Shown: positions 19,135 through 28,510 of the stretch, piece by piece
How positions within the stretch are numbered: position 1 is the first letter of the stretch
Layout: every line of letters begins with the position of its first letter
Source of the DNA: Pseudomonas sp. URMO17WK12:I2
GTDB lineage: Bacteria > Pseudomonadota > Gammaproteobacteria > Pseudomonadales > Pseudomonadaceae
DNA: 64,000 bases
Reading direction: 5' to 3'
Assembly (NCBI RefSeq): GCF_003253735.1
Contig: NZ_QKYW01000005.1
Span: forward strand, 248,001 to 312,000
Translations under genes and position numbers: made by a program
Notes under the pieces: generated by a model
Databases searched by the model: none
Seen by the model: only the letters and a program-made list of their open reading frames with translations
Told to the model about the DNA's origin: nothing

Positions 19135-19759
19135 TGCAACCAAGCAACGTATCGTCGGCGCGCTGGTGCTGGTGGCGCTGGCGGTGATTTTTCTGCCGAT
19201 GCTGCTTTCCCGTCCCGACGAGCTGCGGCATGTGGTGGTCGATGCGCCGAGCATCCCCGCCAAGCCGGTCACGCCTGAAATCGAAATGCAGCCGGTGATC
19301 GTGCCCGATCCCCAGGAGCTGCCCCAGGAACCGGTGCCGGTCGACAGCTCGCCCAGCGATCAGGCGCAGCCGCCTGTCGAGCAGCCCATCGTCGAGCTGC
19401 CGGCCAGCGAGCCTCCGGCACCCACGCCACCGCCGGCTGCGCAGCCCACGCCCAGCAAGCCGGCGGAGGTGACGCCGCCACCGCAGAAGGCGCCGACCGA
19501 GCGCCTGGATGTCAACAGCCTGCCGGTCAGCTGGTCGGTGCAACTGGCCAGCCTGTCCAGTCGTCCCGGTGCCGAAACCCTGCAGAAGACCCTGCGCGCC
19601 CAGGGCTACAACGCCTACATCCGCACGGCCGATGGCATGAACCGGGTGTTCGTCGGGCCGCTGGTCGAGCGTGTCGAAGCCGATCGCTTGCGTGATCAGC
19701 TCAACCGCCAGCACAAGCTCAATGGCTTCGTGGTGCGCTTCCAGCCGGAAAGCAACTGA
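19118..19759 (+). CDS. dedD: SPOR-domain protein (DedD type)
   Basis: 213 residues. Start at 19118 because AGGAGG at 19103-19108 is 9 bases upstream; an ATG at 19109 abuts that site and one at 19124 is too far. A single N-terminal membrane helix (RIVGALVLVALAVIFLPMLL) follows a short cytoplasmic tail. A Pro-rich periplasmic linker covers about 45-130, and the C-terminal SPOR domain (WSVQLASLSSRPGAETLQKTL...VFVGPLVERVEADRLRDQL) binds denuded septal peptidoglycan. In E. coli DedD supports septal constriction. It overlaps the end of folC. Confidence 0.88.
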   Translation: MAMLDSATKQRIVGALVLVALAVIFLPMLLSRPDELRHVVVDAPSIPAKPVTPEIEMQPVIVPDPQELPQEPVPVDSSPSDQAQPPVEQPIVELPASEPPAPTPPPAAQPTPSKPAEVTPPPQKAPTERLDVNSLPVSWSVQLASLSSRPGAETLQKTLRAQGYNAYIRTADGMNRVFVGPLVERVEADRLRDQLNRQHKLNGFVVRFQPESN

Positions 19760-19838
19760 CGCCTCGCACGTATCTGCGCTTAACCGATGGGCAGGGCTCT
19801 GCTAAAATGCAGCGCCTCTTCCATCGGTAGCCTGCATC

Positions 19839-20405
19839 GTGGCATTCACCTGGGTTGATTGGGCGATCATCGCCATCATCGCCGTTTCGAGTCTGATCAG
19901 TTTGAGCAGAGGCTTCGTCAAGGAGGCCCTGTCGCTCGTCACCTGGATTATTGCCGGCGTGGTTGCCTGGATGTTCGGTGGTGCGCTCTCGCAGCACCTG
20001 GGCGCTTATATCGAAACTCCGTCTGCCCGCGTTATCGCTGCCTGCGTACTGTTATTCGTTCTGACGTTGCTGGTCGGCGCGCTGATCAACTACCTGATCG
20101 GCGAGCTGATCCGGGTGACCGGCCTGTCCGGCACCGATCGCTTTCTGGGCATGGTGTTTGGCGCCGCGCGCGGCGCCTTGCTGGTGGTGGTGGCGGTCGG
20201 CCTGCTCAGCCTGGGGCCTGTGCAGCAGGATGCCTGGTGGCAGCAGTCGGCCTTGCTGCCGCATTTTCTGCTGGTGGCAGACTGGTCGAAGAATCTCATA
20301 TTGGGTGTGTCCAGCGAGTGGCTGGCAAGCGGTATCCGCGAGCCGGTCGAGCTGCCATTCAAAGAGGTGCTGCAGGGGGCTTCTCCCCTCGGTGCCGGTA
20401 AATAG
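19839..20405 (+). CDS. cvpA: CvpA-family inner-membrane protein
   Basis: 188 residues, GTG start. Four predicted membrane helices: about 5-22, 28-48, 62-85 and 100-122, with the family sequences FTWVDWAIIAIIA, SLVTWIIAGVVAWMFGG and SGTDRFLGMVFGAARG. In E. coli CvpA is needed for colicin V production and envelope fitness; the mechanism is not settled. It lies directly before purF, the conserved neighbour (cvpA-purF). Confidence 0.93.
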   Translation: MAFTWVDWAIIAIIAVSSLISLSRGFVKEALSLVTWIIAGVVAWMFGGALSQHLGAYIETPSARVIAACVLLFVLTLLVGALINYLIGELIRVTGLSGTDRFLGMVFGAARGALLVVVAVGLLSLGPVQQDAWWQQSALLPHFLLVADWSKNLILGVSSEWLASGIREPVELPFKEVLQGASPLGAGK

Positions 20406-20433
20406 TCGTTTCACTGAGTAGGGGTTGCGTCAC

Positions 20434-21939
20434 ATGTGTGGCATTGTCGGTATCGTCGGTAAATCGAACGTCAATCAGGCGCTGTATGACGGCCTCACCG
20501 TCCTCCAGCACCGCGGCCAGGATGCTGCCGGTATCGTCACCAGCCATGAAGGCCGCCTGTTCCTGCGCAAGGACAACGGTCTGGTGCGTGACGTGTTCCA
20601 GCAGCGCCACATGCAGCGCCTGGTCGGTCACATGGGCATCGGCCATGTGCGCTACCCGACCGCGGGCAGCTCCAGCTCGGCGGAAGCTCAGCCGTTCTAC
20701 GTCAATTCGCCGTATGGCATCACCCTGGCGCACAACGGCAACCTGACCAATGTCGAGCAGTTGGCCAAGGAGATCTACGAGTCGGACCTGCGCCACGTCA
20801 ACACCAACTCCGACTCCGAAGTGCTGCTCAACGTGTTCGCCCATGAGCTGGCCGTGCGTGGCAAGCTCAACCCCAGCGAAGAAGACGTGTTCGCCGCGGT
20901 CAAGGACGTGCACAAGCGTTGCCGTGGCGGCTATGCCGTTGTAGCGATGATCACCGGCTACGGCATCGTCGGTTTCCGCGACCCGAACGGTATCCGCCCG
21001 ATCGTGTTCGGCCAGCGCCACACCGACGAAGGCGTCGAATACATGATCGCCTCCGAAAGCGTCGCCCTGGACGTACTCGGTTTCACCCTGATCCGCGACC
21101 TGGCGCCGGGCGAAGCGGTGTACATCACCGAAGAAGGGCAGATGTTCACCCGCCAGTGCGCGCCCAACCCGCAGCTCAAGCCGTGTATCTTCGAGCATGT
21201 GTACCTGGCGCGCCCGGATTCGATCATGGATGGCGTGTCGGTGTACAAGGCGCGCCTGCGCATGGGCGAGAAACTCGCCGACAAGATTCGTCGCGAGCGC
21301 CCTGACCACGATATCGACGTGGTCATCCCCATTCCCGATACCAGCCGTACCTCGGCACTGGAGCTGGCCAACCACCTGGGCGTCAAGTTCCGCGAGGGCT
21401 TCGTCAAGAACCGCTACATCGGCCGGACCTTCATCATGCCGGGCCAGGCGGCGCGCAAGAAGTCGGTGCGTCAGAAGCTCAACGCCATCGAGCTGGAGTT
21501 CCGCGGCAAGAACGTGATGCTGGTCGACGACTCCATCGTGCGCGGCACCACCTGCAAGCAGATCATCCAGATGGCCCGCGAAGCCGGCGCCAAGAACGTG
21601 TATTTCTGTTCCGCGGCCCCGGCCGTTCGCTACCCGAACGTCTACGGTATCGACATGCCGAGTCCCCACGAGCTGATCGCCCATGGCCGTACCACCGAGC
21701 AGGTGGCCGAGCTGATCGGCGCCGACTGGCTGGTGTATCAGGATCTCGACGATCTGAAGGAAGCGGTTGGTGGCGGCAAGATCAAGATCGAGCAGTTCGA
21801 CAGCGCGGTGTTCGATGGCGAGTACGTCACCGGCGATGTCGACGAGGCCTACCTGAATCGTATCGACCTGGCGCGCAACGATGGCAGCAAGGCCAAGTCG
21901 CAGGCGGTCAGCGAAATCATCGATCTGTACAACAACTGA
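20434..21939 (+). CDS. purF: Amidophosphoribosyltransferase
   Basis: 501 residues; first step of purine synthesis, making phosphoribosylamine from PRPP and glutamine. The start must be the ATG at 20434, because Cys2 (MCGIVGIVG) is the N-terminal nucleophile after Met removal; an in-frame TTG three codons upstream is excluded. The glutaminase domain has [22 protein letters not shown] and HNGNLTN. The PRTase domain has the PRPP-binding loop [17 protein letters not shown] and [16 protein letters not shown]. There is no Fe-S cysteine set of the Bacillus type. It ends 65 bases before metZ. Confidence 0.97.
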   Translation: MCGIVGIVGKSNVNQALYDGLTVLQHRGQDAAGIVTSHEGRLFLRKDNGLVRDVFQQRHMQRLVGHMGIGHVRYPTAGSSSSAEAQPFYVNSPYGITLAHNGNLTNVEQLAKEIYESDLRHVNTNSDSEVLLNVFAHELAVRGKLNPSEEDVFAAVKDVHKRCRGGYAVVAMITGYGIVGFRDPNGIRPIVFGQRHTDEGVEYMIASESVALDVLGFTLIRDLAPGEAVYITEEGQMFTRQCAPNPQLKPCIFEHVYLARPDSIMDGVSVYKARLRMGEKLADKIRRERPDHDIDVVIPIPDTSRTSALELANHLGVKFREGFVKNRYIGRTFIMPGQAARKKSVRQKLNAIELEFRGKNVMLVDDSIVRGTTCKQIIQMAREAGAKNVYFCSAAPAVRYPNVYGIDMPSPHELIAHGRTTEQVAELIGADWLVYQDLDDLKEAVGGGKIKIEQFDSAVFDGEYVTGDVDEAYLNRIDLARNDGSKAKSQAVSEIIDLYNN

Positions 21940-22004
21940 TCGACAATACAGCGTAAATATCCGGGCCCATGTGGCCCGGAATGGTTTCTGGACGAGGACG
22001 CGAT

Positions 22005-23216
22005 ATGACGCAGGAATGGGATGCTGGCCGGCTGAACAGTGATCTGGATGGTGTCGGCTTCGACACCCTGGCGGTACGTGCCGGGCAGCACCGCACGCCG
22101 GAAGGCGAGCACAGCGAGGCGCTGTTTCCGACCTCCAGCTATGTGTTCCGCACCGCTGGCGATGCCGCGGCGCGTTTCGCCGGTGAAGTGCCGGGTAACG
22201 TCTATTCGCGTTACACCAACCCGACGGTACGCGCCTTCGAAGAGCGCATCGCCGCCATGGAGGGCGCCGAGCAGGCGGTCGCCACGGCCTCGGGCATGTC
22301 GGCGATCCTGTCCATCGTCATGAGCCTGTGCAGCGCCGGTGATCATGTGCTGGTCTCGCGCAGCGTATTCGGCTCGACCATCAGTCTGTTCGAGAAGTAC
22401 CTCAAGCGCTTTGGCGTGCAGGTCGACTATGTGCCACTGGCCGACCTGCAGGGCTGGGCTGCTGCGTTCAAGCCCAATACCAGGCTGCTGTTCGTCGAGT
22501 CACCGTCCAACCCGCTGGCCGAGCTCGTCGACATCGCCGCCCTGGCGGCCATTGCCCATGAGCGCGGCGCGCTGCTGGCCGTGGACAACTGCTTCTGCAC
22601 CCCGGCCCTGCAGCAACCGCTGAAGCTGGGCGCGGATATCGTCATGCATTCGGCGACCAAGTACATCGATGGCCAGGGTCGTGCCATGGGCGGCGTGGTG
22701 GCCGGTAGCGCCAAGCTGATGACCGAGGTGGTGGGCTTTCTGCGCACCGCCGGGCCTACCCTCAGCCCGTTCAACGCCTGGATCTTCCTCAAGGGTCTCG
22801 AGACCCTGCGCATCCGCATGCAGGCCCATTGCAGCAGCGCACTGGAGCTGGCGCGCTGGCTGGAACAGCAGGAGGGTATCGACAAGGTCTACTACGCAGG
22901 GCTTGCCAGCCATCCGCAGCACGAGTTGGCCGCACGCCAGCAAAGCGCGTTCGGTGCGGTGGTCAGTTTCGAGGTCAAGGGCGGCAGGGAGGGTGCCTGG
23001 CGTTTCATCGACGCCACGCGGGTGATCTCCATCACCACCAACCTGGGTGACACCAAGACCACCATCGCCCACCCGGCCACCACCTCCCATGGTCGCCTGT
23101 CGCCCCAGGAACGCGAGAATGCCGGTATTCGCGACAGCCTGATTCGGGTTGCCGTAGGCCTGGAAGACATCGTCGACCTCAAGGCCGACCTGAGCCGCGG
23201 TCTGCAAGCGCTGTGA
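22005..23216 (+). CDS. metZ: O-succinylhomoserine sulfhydrylase
   Basis: 403-residue PLP enzyme of the Cys/Met metabolism family; in Pseudomonas it makes homocysteine directly from O-succinylhomoserine and sulfide. Start at 22005 ([14 protein letters not shown]...[10 protein letters not shown]) with GAGGA at 21994-21998. The PLP lysine is in [12 protein letters not shown], with [39 protein letters not shown] cofactor region split over residues 60-110 and [18 protein letters not shown] near the end. A 7-bp hairpin (CCGGGCC/GGCCCGG, 21961-21979) lies in its leader. Context after purF and before an SDR gene is the Pseudomonas norm. Confidence 0.94.
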   Translation: MTQEWDAGRLNSDLDGVGFDTLAVRAGQHRTPEGEHSEALFPTSSYVFRTAGDAAARFAGEVPGNVYSRYTNPTVRAFEERIAAMEGAEQAVATASGMSAILSIVMSLCSAGDHVLVSRSVFGSTISLFEKYLKRFGVQVDYVPLADLQGWAAAFKPNTRLLFVESPSNPLAELVDIAALAAIAHERGALLAVDNCFCTPALQQPLKLGADIVMHSATKYIDGQGRAMGGVVAGSAKLMTEVVGFLRTAGPTLSPFNAWIFLKGLETLRIRMQAHCSSALELARWLEQQEGIDKVYYAGLASHPQHELAARQQSAFGAVVSFEVKGGREGAWRFIDATRVISITTNLGDTKTTIAHPATTSHGRLSPQERENAGIRDSLIRVAVGLEDIVDLKADLSRGLQAL

Positions 23217-23977
23217 GTATGGGCGCTGTCGAGGAACAGGGCCGCGTCGCGCTGGTCACCGGCGCTGCCCGCGGCATCGGTGAAGGTATCGCGCGCTGGC
23301 TGTTGACCCGTGGCTGGCGGGTGGCGCTCTGCGATCTTGCGGACAGCCACGGCGACGCGGTGGCTGCAGCCCTTGGCGACAACGCGATGTTCGTGGCCAT
23401 GGATGTGGCCGACGAAAGTCAGGTCGAGGGCGGTATAGCGGCGGTCATCACCCGGTTCGGCAGGCTCGACGGCCTGGTGTGCAACGCCGGGGTGGCCAGC
23501 CCTCATAACGGCCCGTTGGAAGACCTGTCGCTGGCGCAGTGGAATCAGGTGCTGGCGATCAATCTCAGCGGGCCGATGCTGTTGGCCAAGCACTGCACGG
23601 CGCACCTGCGCGCCAGCGGTGGCGCCATCGTCAACATGGCATCGACCCGCGCCAGCCAGTCGGAGCCGGAAAGCGAAGCCTACGCGGCCAGCAAGGGAGG
23701 GCTGCTGGCCTTGACCCATGCGCTGGCCATCAGCCTGGGCCCTGCTATTCGGGCGAATGTGGTGAGCCCGGGCTGGATCGATTCCCGTGACCCGGCGCAG
23801 CGTGCCAGCGAGCCGCTGAGCGCTGACGACCATGCCCAGCACCCGGTCGGGCGGGTGGGACAGGTGGACGACGTCGCTGCGCTGGTGGCCTGGTTGCTGT
23901 CGGCAGAAGCAGGGTTCGTGACGGGCCAGGAGTTCGTTACCGACGGCGGTATGACGCGCAAGATGATCTACCGTTGA
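23213..23977 (+). CDS. Short-chain dehydrogenase/reductase downstream of metZ
   Basis: 254 residues with GTG at 23213, overlapping the metZ stop by 4 bases; an ATG at 23219 is an equally possible start. Classical [15 protein letters not shown] nucleotide motif, CNAGVASP in place of NNAG, catalytic Ser in NMASTRA, active-site YAASKGG (Tyr-x3-Lys intact) and a C-terminal [23 protein letters not shown]. The overlap implies translational coupling with metZ. The substrate is not evident from sequence. Confidence 0.88.
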   Translation: MSMGAVEEQGRVALVTGAARGIGEGIARWLLTRGWRVALCDLADSHGDAVAAALGDNAMFVAMDVADESQVEGGIAAVITRFGRLDGLVCNAGVASPHNGPLEDLSLAQWNQVLAINLSGPMLLAKHCTAHLRASGGAIVNMASTRASQSEPESEAYAASKGGLLALTHALAISLGPAIRANVVSPGWIDSRDPAQRASEPLSADDHAQHPVGRVGQVDDVAALVAWLLSAEAGFVTGQEFVTDGGMTRKMIYR

Positions 23978-24027
23978 AGAGCCGCCGCACGCGCAGCGTC
24001 TTTTTTGAAAAAAATTCAACGGCGGCC

Positions 24028-24056
24028 TTGACTTAGGTTGGGTGCCCGCGTAAATT
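24028..24056 (+). promoter_or_regulatory. Sigma-70 promoter of the tRNA-Val/tRNA-Asp cluster
   Basis: TTGACT (24028-24033), 17-base spacer, TAAATT (24051-24056). A GC-rich discriminator follows, as in stringently controlled stable-RNA promoters. Transcription would begin about 14 bases before tRNA-Val. Confidence 0.8.
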
Positions 24057-24076
24057 TCGCCTCCTCGCAAGGCCAA

Positions 24077-24152
24077 GGGTGATTAGCTCAGCCGGGAGAG
24101 CATCTGCCTTACAAGCAGAGGGTCGGCGGTTCGATCCCGTCATCACCCACCA
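24077..24152 (+). tRNA. tRNA-Val (anticodon TAC)
   Basis: 76 bases with encoded CCA. The acceptor GGGTGAT pairs with ATCACCC; anticodon stem TCTGC/GCAGA encloses CTTACAA, giving anticodon TAC (reads GTA and other Val codons). The T-arm GGTTCGATCC-type loop is intact. Confidence 0.97.
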
Positions 24153-24189
24153 CTTGCCTTGAGAGAATCGGACGCAAGTCCACCGACGC

Positions 24190-24266
24190 GCAGCGGTAGT
24201 TCAGTCGGTTAGAATACCGGCCTGTCACGCCGGGGGTCGCGGGTTCGAGTCCCGTCCGCTGCGCCA
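24190..24266 (+). tRNA. tRNA-Asp (anticodon GTC), copy 1
   Basis: 77 bases with encoded CCA. Acceptor GCAGCGG/CCGCTGC, anticodon loop CTGTCAC giving GTC, discriminator G73 as required for aspartyl-tRNA synthetase. Identical to copy 2. Confidence 0.97.
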
Positions 24267-24363
24267 TATTTTCCATCTGAGATTCAATTCTGAGATGTGA
24301 TGGGAAAGCCAGGCTTTCACATCTGACGAAGCACGAGTTCCATGGACGCAAGTCCACCGACAC

Positions 24364-24440
24364 GCAGCGGTAGTTCAGTCGGTTAGAATACCGGCCTGTC
24401 ACGCCGGGGGTCGCGGGTTCGAGTCCCGTCCGCTGCGCCA
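24364..24440 (+). tRNA. tRNA-Asp (anticodon GTC), copy 2
   Basis: 77 bases, identical to the first tRNA-Asp. The 5' flank is also duplicated: GGACGCAAGTCCACCGAC precedes both copies, and GGAC-GCAA-GTCC can form a mini-hairpin that may guide 5' processing. Confidence 0.97.
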
Positions 24441-24467
24441 TATCCACCTGCCTCGAGCAGGTTTCCT

Positions 24468-24497
24468 GAAAAGCGGCCCTTGGGCCGCTTTTCTTGT
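24468..24497 (+). terminator. Rho-independent terminator of the tRNA cluster
   Basis: GAAAAGCGGCCC (24468-24479) pairs with GGGCCGCTTTTC (24482-24493), closing a 12-bp stem with a T-rich tail. Confidence 0.9.
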
Positions 24498-24691
24498 TTC
24501 TGCCTTCCGGTTCTGCATCCTTGCCTGGCAGGTGAGTGCGGCAGTATCGGTGCGTTGGAAGCATCTCTCGTTCTTGGCCAACAGCATTCTTCCCGATGAT
24601 CACTGATCGCTTTCATGGCCTTCGGTCTGAATCGGTTATTTTGTTCGAATTCCAACAGGTTCCTGGCTTTACCGCTTCACTAGCGAGTGAT

Positions 24692-24709
24692 ATTTTCGCA
24701 AATGAAAAT
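24692..24709. promoter_or_regulatory. Candidate GlpR operator upstream of glpT
   Basis: ATTTTC-GCAAAT-GAAAAT is a dyad with perfect 6-bp arms, similar in form to GlpR (DeoR-family) sites with TTCG at the centre. A further TTTGTTCGAATTC half-site-like stretch lies near 24640. Known biology: GlpR represses glp genes until glycerol-3-phosphate appears. Assignment is inference. Confidence 0.4.
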
Positions 24710-24725
24710 GTCACATGATTGTCAC
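24708..24725 (+). promoter_or_regulatory. Candidate Pho box upstream of glpT
   Basis: ATGTCAC-ATGA-TTGTCAC: two heptamers at an 11-base period, the geometry of the PhoB box (CTGTCAT-N4-CTGTCAT), with five of seven matches in each half. It directly abuts the candidate GlpR palindrome. Confidence 0.4.
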
Positions 24726-24764
24726 ATTCGCCCGTGCAGCTAAAACAAGAACTGGAGCCTTTGG

Positions 24765-26111
24765 ATGTTCGCCTTCTTCCGTCCTGCCCCCCATCGGGAG
24801 CCTCTGCCCGATGATCAGATAGACAGCACCTACCGTCGCCTTCGCTGGCAGATCTTCGCCGGTATCTTCATCGGCTATGCCGGCTACTACCTGTTGCGCA
24901 AGAACTTCTCGCTGGCCATGCCCTACCTGATCGAAGAGGAGGGCTATTCCCGTGGGCAGCTGGGCCTGGCGATGTCGGCCATCGCCATCTCCTATGGTTT
25001 GTCGAAGTTCCTCATGGGGCTGATTTCCGACCGCTCCAATCCGCGTTATTTCCTGCCATTCGGCCTGATGGTGTCGGCTGGGGTGATGTTCGTTTTCGGT
25101 TTCGCGCCCTGGGCAACCTCCAGCGTGACCATCATGTTCATCCTCCTGTTCATCAACGGCTGGGCCCAGGGCATGGGCTGGCCGCCCAGTGGCCGAACCA
25201 TGGTGCACTGGTGGTCGCAGAAGGAGCGCGGTGGCGTGGTGTCGGTGTGGAACGTCGCCCACAACGTGGGTGGTGGCCTGATCGGCCCGCTGTTCCTGCT
25301 CGGCATGGGTCTGTTCAATGAGTGGCATGCGGCGTTCTACGTGCCGGCTGCGGTCGCCATGCTGGTCGCCGTGTTCGCCTTCGCGACCATGCGCGACACG
25401 CCGCAATCGGTCGGCCTGCCGCCGATCGAGAAGTACAAGAACGACTACCCCGAGGGCTACGACGACAGCCACGAGAAGGAATTCAGCACCAAGGAAATCT
25501 TCGTCAAGTACGTGCTGCGCAACAAGATGCTGTGGTTCATCGCCCTGGCCAACGTGTTCGTCTACCTGCTGCGCTACGGCGTGCTGGACTGGGCGCCGAC
25601 CTACCTCAAGGAGGTCAAGCACTTCACCGTCGACAAGAGCTCCTGGGCCTACTTCTTCTACGAGTGGGCGGGCATTCCCGGTACGCTGCTGTGCGGTTGG
25701 ATGTCGGACAAGGTGTTTCGCGGCAACCGTGGCCTGACCGGCGTGGTGTTCATGGCCCTGGTGACCGTGGCCACCGTGGTCTACTGGCTGAACCCGCCGG
25801 GCAACCCGATCGTCGACATGGCGGCGCTGGTGTCCATCGGCTTCCTGATCTATGGCCCGGTGATGCTGATCGGTCTGCACGCGCTGGAACTGGCACCGAA
25901 GAAGGCGGCAGGTACCGCGGCCGGCTTTACCGGTCTGTTCGGCTACCTCGGCGGCTCGGTCGCGGCGAGCGCGGCGATGGGCTATACGGTCGACCATTTC
26001 GGTTGGGATGGCGGCTTCGTGCTGCTGGTCGGCGCCTGCCTGCTGGCCATCGTGTTCCTGATCCCGACCTTGTGGCACAAGCAGATCCCAAGCGAAGAGC
26101 GCGCGACCTGA
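24765..26111 (+). CDS. glpT: sn-glycerol-3-phosphate : phosphate antiporter
   Basis: 448-residue major-facilitator protein of the organophosphate:Pi antiporter family; imports glycerol-3-phosphate (and fosfomycin) across the inner membrane in exchange for phosphate. Twelve membrane helices are expected. Family stretches: [32 protein letters not shown] at the N-terminus containing the substrate-site Arg of Glp[20 protein letters not shown] after helix 2, [18 protein letters not shown] with the second active-site Arg region, [23 protein letters not shown] in the C-half. Proposed control: GlpR-like and Pho-box-like sites just upstream. A perfect hairpin follows the stop. Confidence 0.94.
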   Translation: MFAFFRPAPHREPLPDDQIDSTYRRLRWQIFAGIFIGYAGYYLLRKNFSLAMPYLIEEEGYSRGQLGLAMSAIAISYGLSKFLMGLISDRSNPRYFLPFGLMVSAGVMFVFGFAPWATSSVTIMFILLFINGWAQGMGWPPSGRTMVHWWSQKERGGVVSVWNVAHNVGGGLIGPLFLLGMGLFNEWHAAFYVPAAVAMLVAVFAFATMRDTPQSVGLPPIEKYKNDYPEGYDDSHEKEFSTKEIFVKYVLRNKMLWFIALANVFVYLLRYGVLDWAPTYLKEVKHFTVDKSSWAYFFYEWAGIPGTLLCGWMSDKVFRGNRGLTGVVFMALVTVATVVYWLNPPGNPIVDMAALVSIGFLIYGPVMLIGLHALELAPKKAAGTAAGFTGLFGYLGGSVAASAAMGYTVDHFGWDGGFVLLVGACLLAIVFLIPTLWHKQIPSEERAT

Positions 26112-26118
26112 TCGCACA

Positions 26119-26150
26119 GCCCAACGCGCGGCAAGCGCCGCGCGTTGGGC
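26119..26150 (+). terminator. 14-bp perfect hairpin after glpT
   Basis: GCCCAACGCGCGGC (26119-26132), AAGC, GCCGCGCGTTGGGC (26137-26150). No T-run follows on the plus strand; it can still stabilise or end the glpT mRNA. Confidence 0.6.
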
Positions 26151-26282
26151 AGGTTGTGCTGGCGACGCATGCTGCCAGCCCGGCCCATGCCGAAGCGCAA
26201 TGCTCGGCAGCCAGCGTTGCTGCAGACCGTTTCCAACCTACACCGATGGCGTGCCGATCATTCAAGCGCGTGATGGCCTAGG

Positions 26283-27278
26283 CTACGCCCCGTGATTGCG
26301 ATACTGGCTGGGCGGCATGCCGAACCAGCGCATGCTCGCCTTGTGGAAACTGCTCTGATCGCGGAAACCAAGGGTCGCCGAGATGTACTTGAGGCTCCGC
26401 GTGGAGTTGCGCAACAGATTGTGCGCCAGCTTGAGGCGTGCCTCTTCCTGCAACTGGATGAAACTCACCGCTTCGCGTTCCAGTGCCTTCTGCAGGCCGC
26501 GCTTGCTGATCTGCAGGGTATCGGCGGCTTCGCTCAGATCCAGATTGATGCCCAGGGTGAGCTGCTGCGCGAGCAGCCGTGCCACGCGTGCGGCGACCGA
26601 ACCCTTGACCAGATCGTCGAGGCGCGATTGTGCGTACTCCTGATGCATGACGTGCAGCGCCGCATCGGCCGTTGGCAGCGTGATGGCGCCATCGCGCGCC
26701 TTGAAGATCAGGCTGTTGTGGGGCGCCGAGAAGCGCAGGTTGTCGCCGAACAACTGGCGCAGGTGGCGGGTATCGGCCGGCTGCGCATAGGTGAATTCGG
26801 CGCCCAGCGGCTGGGGGCGTTGATGAGGCGTCAGCCAGTGGATGACGCCGAGGGTCAGTGCCGCGCCGGCATCGATAAAGGCGCGCGGCGCCGGTAGGGG
26901 CGAGGTGCCGACTTCCAGGCCGATCAGCTTCAGGGTGTCCTGGCGTTGTTCGAGCAGGTAGTGCGAGCCATTGGTGACCAGTGGGTGGTAGTCGACCATC
27001 AACTTCAGTGCGCTGCCCAGGGTCGGGCTGGACATCAGTGGGTAGCACTGAGCACCCAGGGCACTGGGATGGGCGTGGGCATAGGTGCCCAGGCCGATGT
27101 CGGGATTGCCGGTCTGTTCGCTGGCCTGGCTGAACAGGCTGTACACCTGGGCCAGGGTGACCGGCGTGCCGCTGCTCAGGGCCAGGAGCAGTTGCTGGTC
27201 GAGCTTGCGTGGGTCGACGCCTTGTTCGACAAAGCTCTTCGCCATCACCTGGAAGCAGTTGCTGGTCACTGTGTACAT
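26283..27278 (-). CDS. AraC-family transcriptional regulator
   Basis: 331 residues from the ATG at 27278 (MYTVTSNCFQVMAKSF), chosen because AGGAC lies just upstream on the minus strand; an in-frame ATG 26 codons earlier is less likely. The N-terminal about 200 residues look like the ligand domain of the ArgR/OruR-like AraC subgroup (PF12625 type: LDQQLLLALSSGTPVTLAQVYSLF). The C-terminal two-helix-turn-helix DNA-binding domain is clear (LDLSEAADTLQISKRGLQKALE, then LGFRDQSSFHKASMRWFGMPPSQYR). The adjacent divergent gene is an EAL-domain protein. No effector can be named. Confidence 0.85.
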   Translation of the reverse strand: MYTVTSNCFQVMAKSFVEQGVDPRKLDQQLLLALSSGTPVTLAQVYSLFSQASEQTGNPDIGLGTYAHAHPSALGAQCYPLMSSPTLGSALKLMVDYHPLVTNGSHYLLEQRQDTLKLIGLEVGTSPLPAPRAFIDAGAALTLGVIHWLTPHQRPQPLGAEFTYAQPADTRHLRQLFGDNLRFSAPHNSLIFKARDGAITLPTADAALHVMHQEYAQSRLDDLVKGSVAARVARLLAQQLTLGINLDLSEAADTLQISKRGLQKALEREAVSFIQLQEEARLKLAHNLLRNSTRSLKYISATLGFRDQSSFHKASMRWFGMPPSQYRNHGA

Positions 27279-27611
27279 CGCGTGTCCTGGAAAGCCGCTG
27301 GCGCTGAGATGAGCAGCACATGCATGTGCGGACAACAACCGGGCGCCTGGGAACACTGGTCATTGCCTGGGTGCACTGGGAACATGGCCGCCTGTAAACC
27401 TGCGGAGCCGCTTCAGCGTCGGCCTTGGCGCTCTTTGCGAAGCCGCAGAACGCCAGCAGCGTGTGAGTCGCTACCTTGCCCAAGCGGCGGCGCAGTGGCC
27501 GTGCACCCTTTCTCAGTTTGAATGGCGATTTTAGCGAATAGCCACGACGATCAGCCATAAGCAAACGTTTGCGAGGTGGCGATCTAGCGAGCCAGTTATG
27601 GACAACAGGTA
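27279..27611. other. Intergenic region between AraC regulator and EAL gene
   Basis: 333 bases of GC-rich DNA between divergent genes. No convincing gene, tRNA or strong hairpin was found. It should hold the promoters of both genes. Confidence 0.6.
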
Positions 27612-28427
27612 ATGCCCTCGATGTTTGCCGCGCACCCACTGCTCAATCTGGATGCCCTTTGCGTGGCCACTGCTGCGTCTGACGAGGTGCGGGTGCGGCA
27701 TTTCTACCAGCACCTGCAGCGCGGCCGCTTTCACCTGGCCTTCCAGCCGGTCAGGGCAGCGGCTGATACCGAGCGCACGCTCTATCAGGAGGGTCTGTTA
27801 CGCAGCGATGGCGAGCCCCTGGGCTTCAACCCGTTCGCGGTGCTGGAGCGCCGGCACTCGATGCGCCGCCTCGACCACTGCGTCGTCGAGGCGATCATCG
27901 ACCTGCTGCAGGGCCATCCGGCGCTGACCCTGGGCTGCAACGTTTCCGCCCAGAGCGCGGCGCTCGATTATCACTGGGAGCAGGTACTGCAGCGCCTCGC
28001 CGACAGCGGCATCGCCTCGCGCCTGGTCATCGAGATCACCGAAAGCTCGGCACCGATCAGCCACGATCAGGCCGTGGAATTCGTCCACCAGCTGCGCAGC
28101 ACTGGCTGCCATGTGGCCATCGACGATTTCGGCTCGGGGTTCGGCACCCTGGCCTTCATCCAGCAGGCACAGCCCGACATCATCAAGATCGACCAGGGTT
28201 ATGTGCAGCGCGCCCGGCGCTCCTCGCTGCATGCCAAGACCCTCCGGCACCTGATAGGGCTGTGCAACAGCCTGGCCGCCCATGTGGTGGTCGAGGGTAT
28301 CGAGACCGCGGCCGACCTGGCGATCAGCCGCCAATGCGAGGCCCAGTGGGTGCAGGGATTTCTCTTCGCCCGCGCGCAGAAGTTGATCCCAGGGCTCGCT
28401 ACGCCCTGTGTGCTGCAGGCCGACTGA
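27612..28427 (+). CDS. Stand-alone EAL-domain protein (c-di-GMP phosphodiesterase-like)
   Basis: 271 residues, almost all EAL domain, with no sensor or membrane segment. The signature reads EGL (residues 60-62, YQEGLLR) instead of EAL; the metal-binding Glu is kept. Later motifs remain: NVSAQS, EITES, DDFGSGFG, KIDQGYVQ and EGIET, so hydrolysis of c-di-GMP is possible, though a purely binding role cannot be excluded. ATG at 27612 with AGGTA upstream; an ATG three codons on is an alternative. It is divergent from the AraC gene and followed by a chemoreceptor gene. Confidence 0.85.
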   Translation: MPSMFAAHPLLNLDALCVATAASDEVRVRHFYQHLQRGRFHLAFQPVRAAADTERTLYQEGLLRSDGEPLGFNPFAVLERRHSMRRLDHCVVEAIIDLLQGHPALTLGCNVSAQSAALDYHWEQVLQRLADSGIASRLVIEITESSAPISHDQAVEFVHQLRSTGCHVAIDDFGSGFGTLAFIQQAQPDIIKIDQGYVQRARRSSLHAKTLRHLIGLCNSLAAHVVVEGIETAADLAISRQCEAQWVQGFLFARAQKLIPGLATPCVLQAD

Positions 28428-28510
28428 ACAGGCGAGTGCGCGCCGATGGCTGCGTGTAACCCCGCTACCCCATTCCCGAAAGGGCAACCGATAACGAAAG
28501 GGCAGGATTG

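Larger units (their letters stand above)
24498..24764. other. Intergenic leader region upstream of glpT
   Basis: About 270 bases with no gene of its own. Its right half is A/T-rich and holds the palindrome at 24692-24709 and the 11-bp-period repeat at 24708-24725, both annotated separately. No clear -35/-10 pair could be chosen with confidence. Confidence 0.6.

Noticed and set aside
24190..24440. Integration site at the tRNA-Asp genes
   Set aside because: Both tRNAs are complete, the duplication is tandem and short, and no integrase or foreign-looking genes lie nearby.
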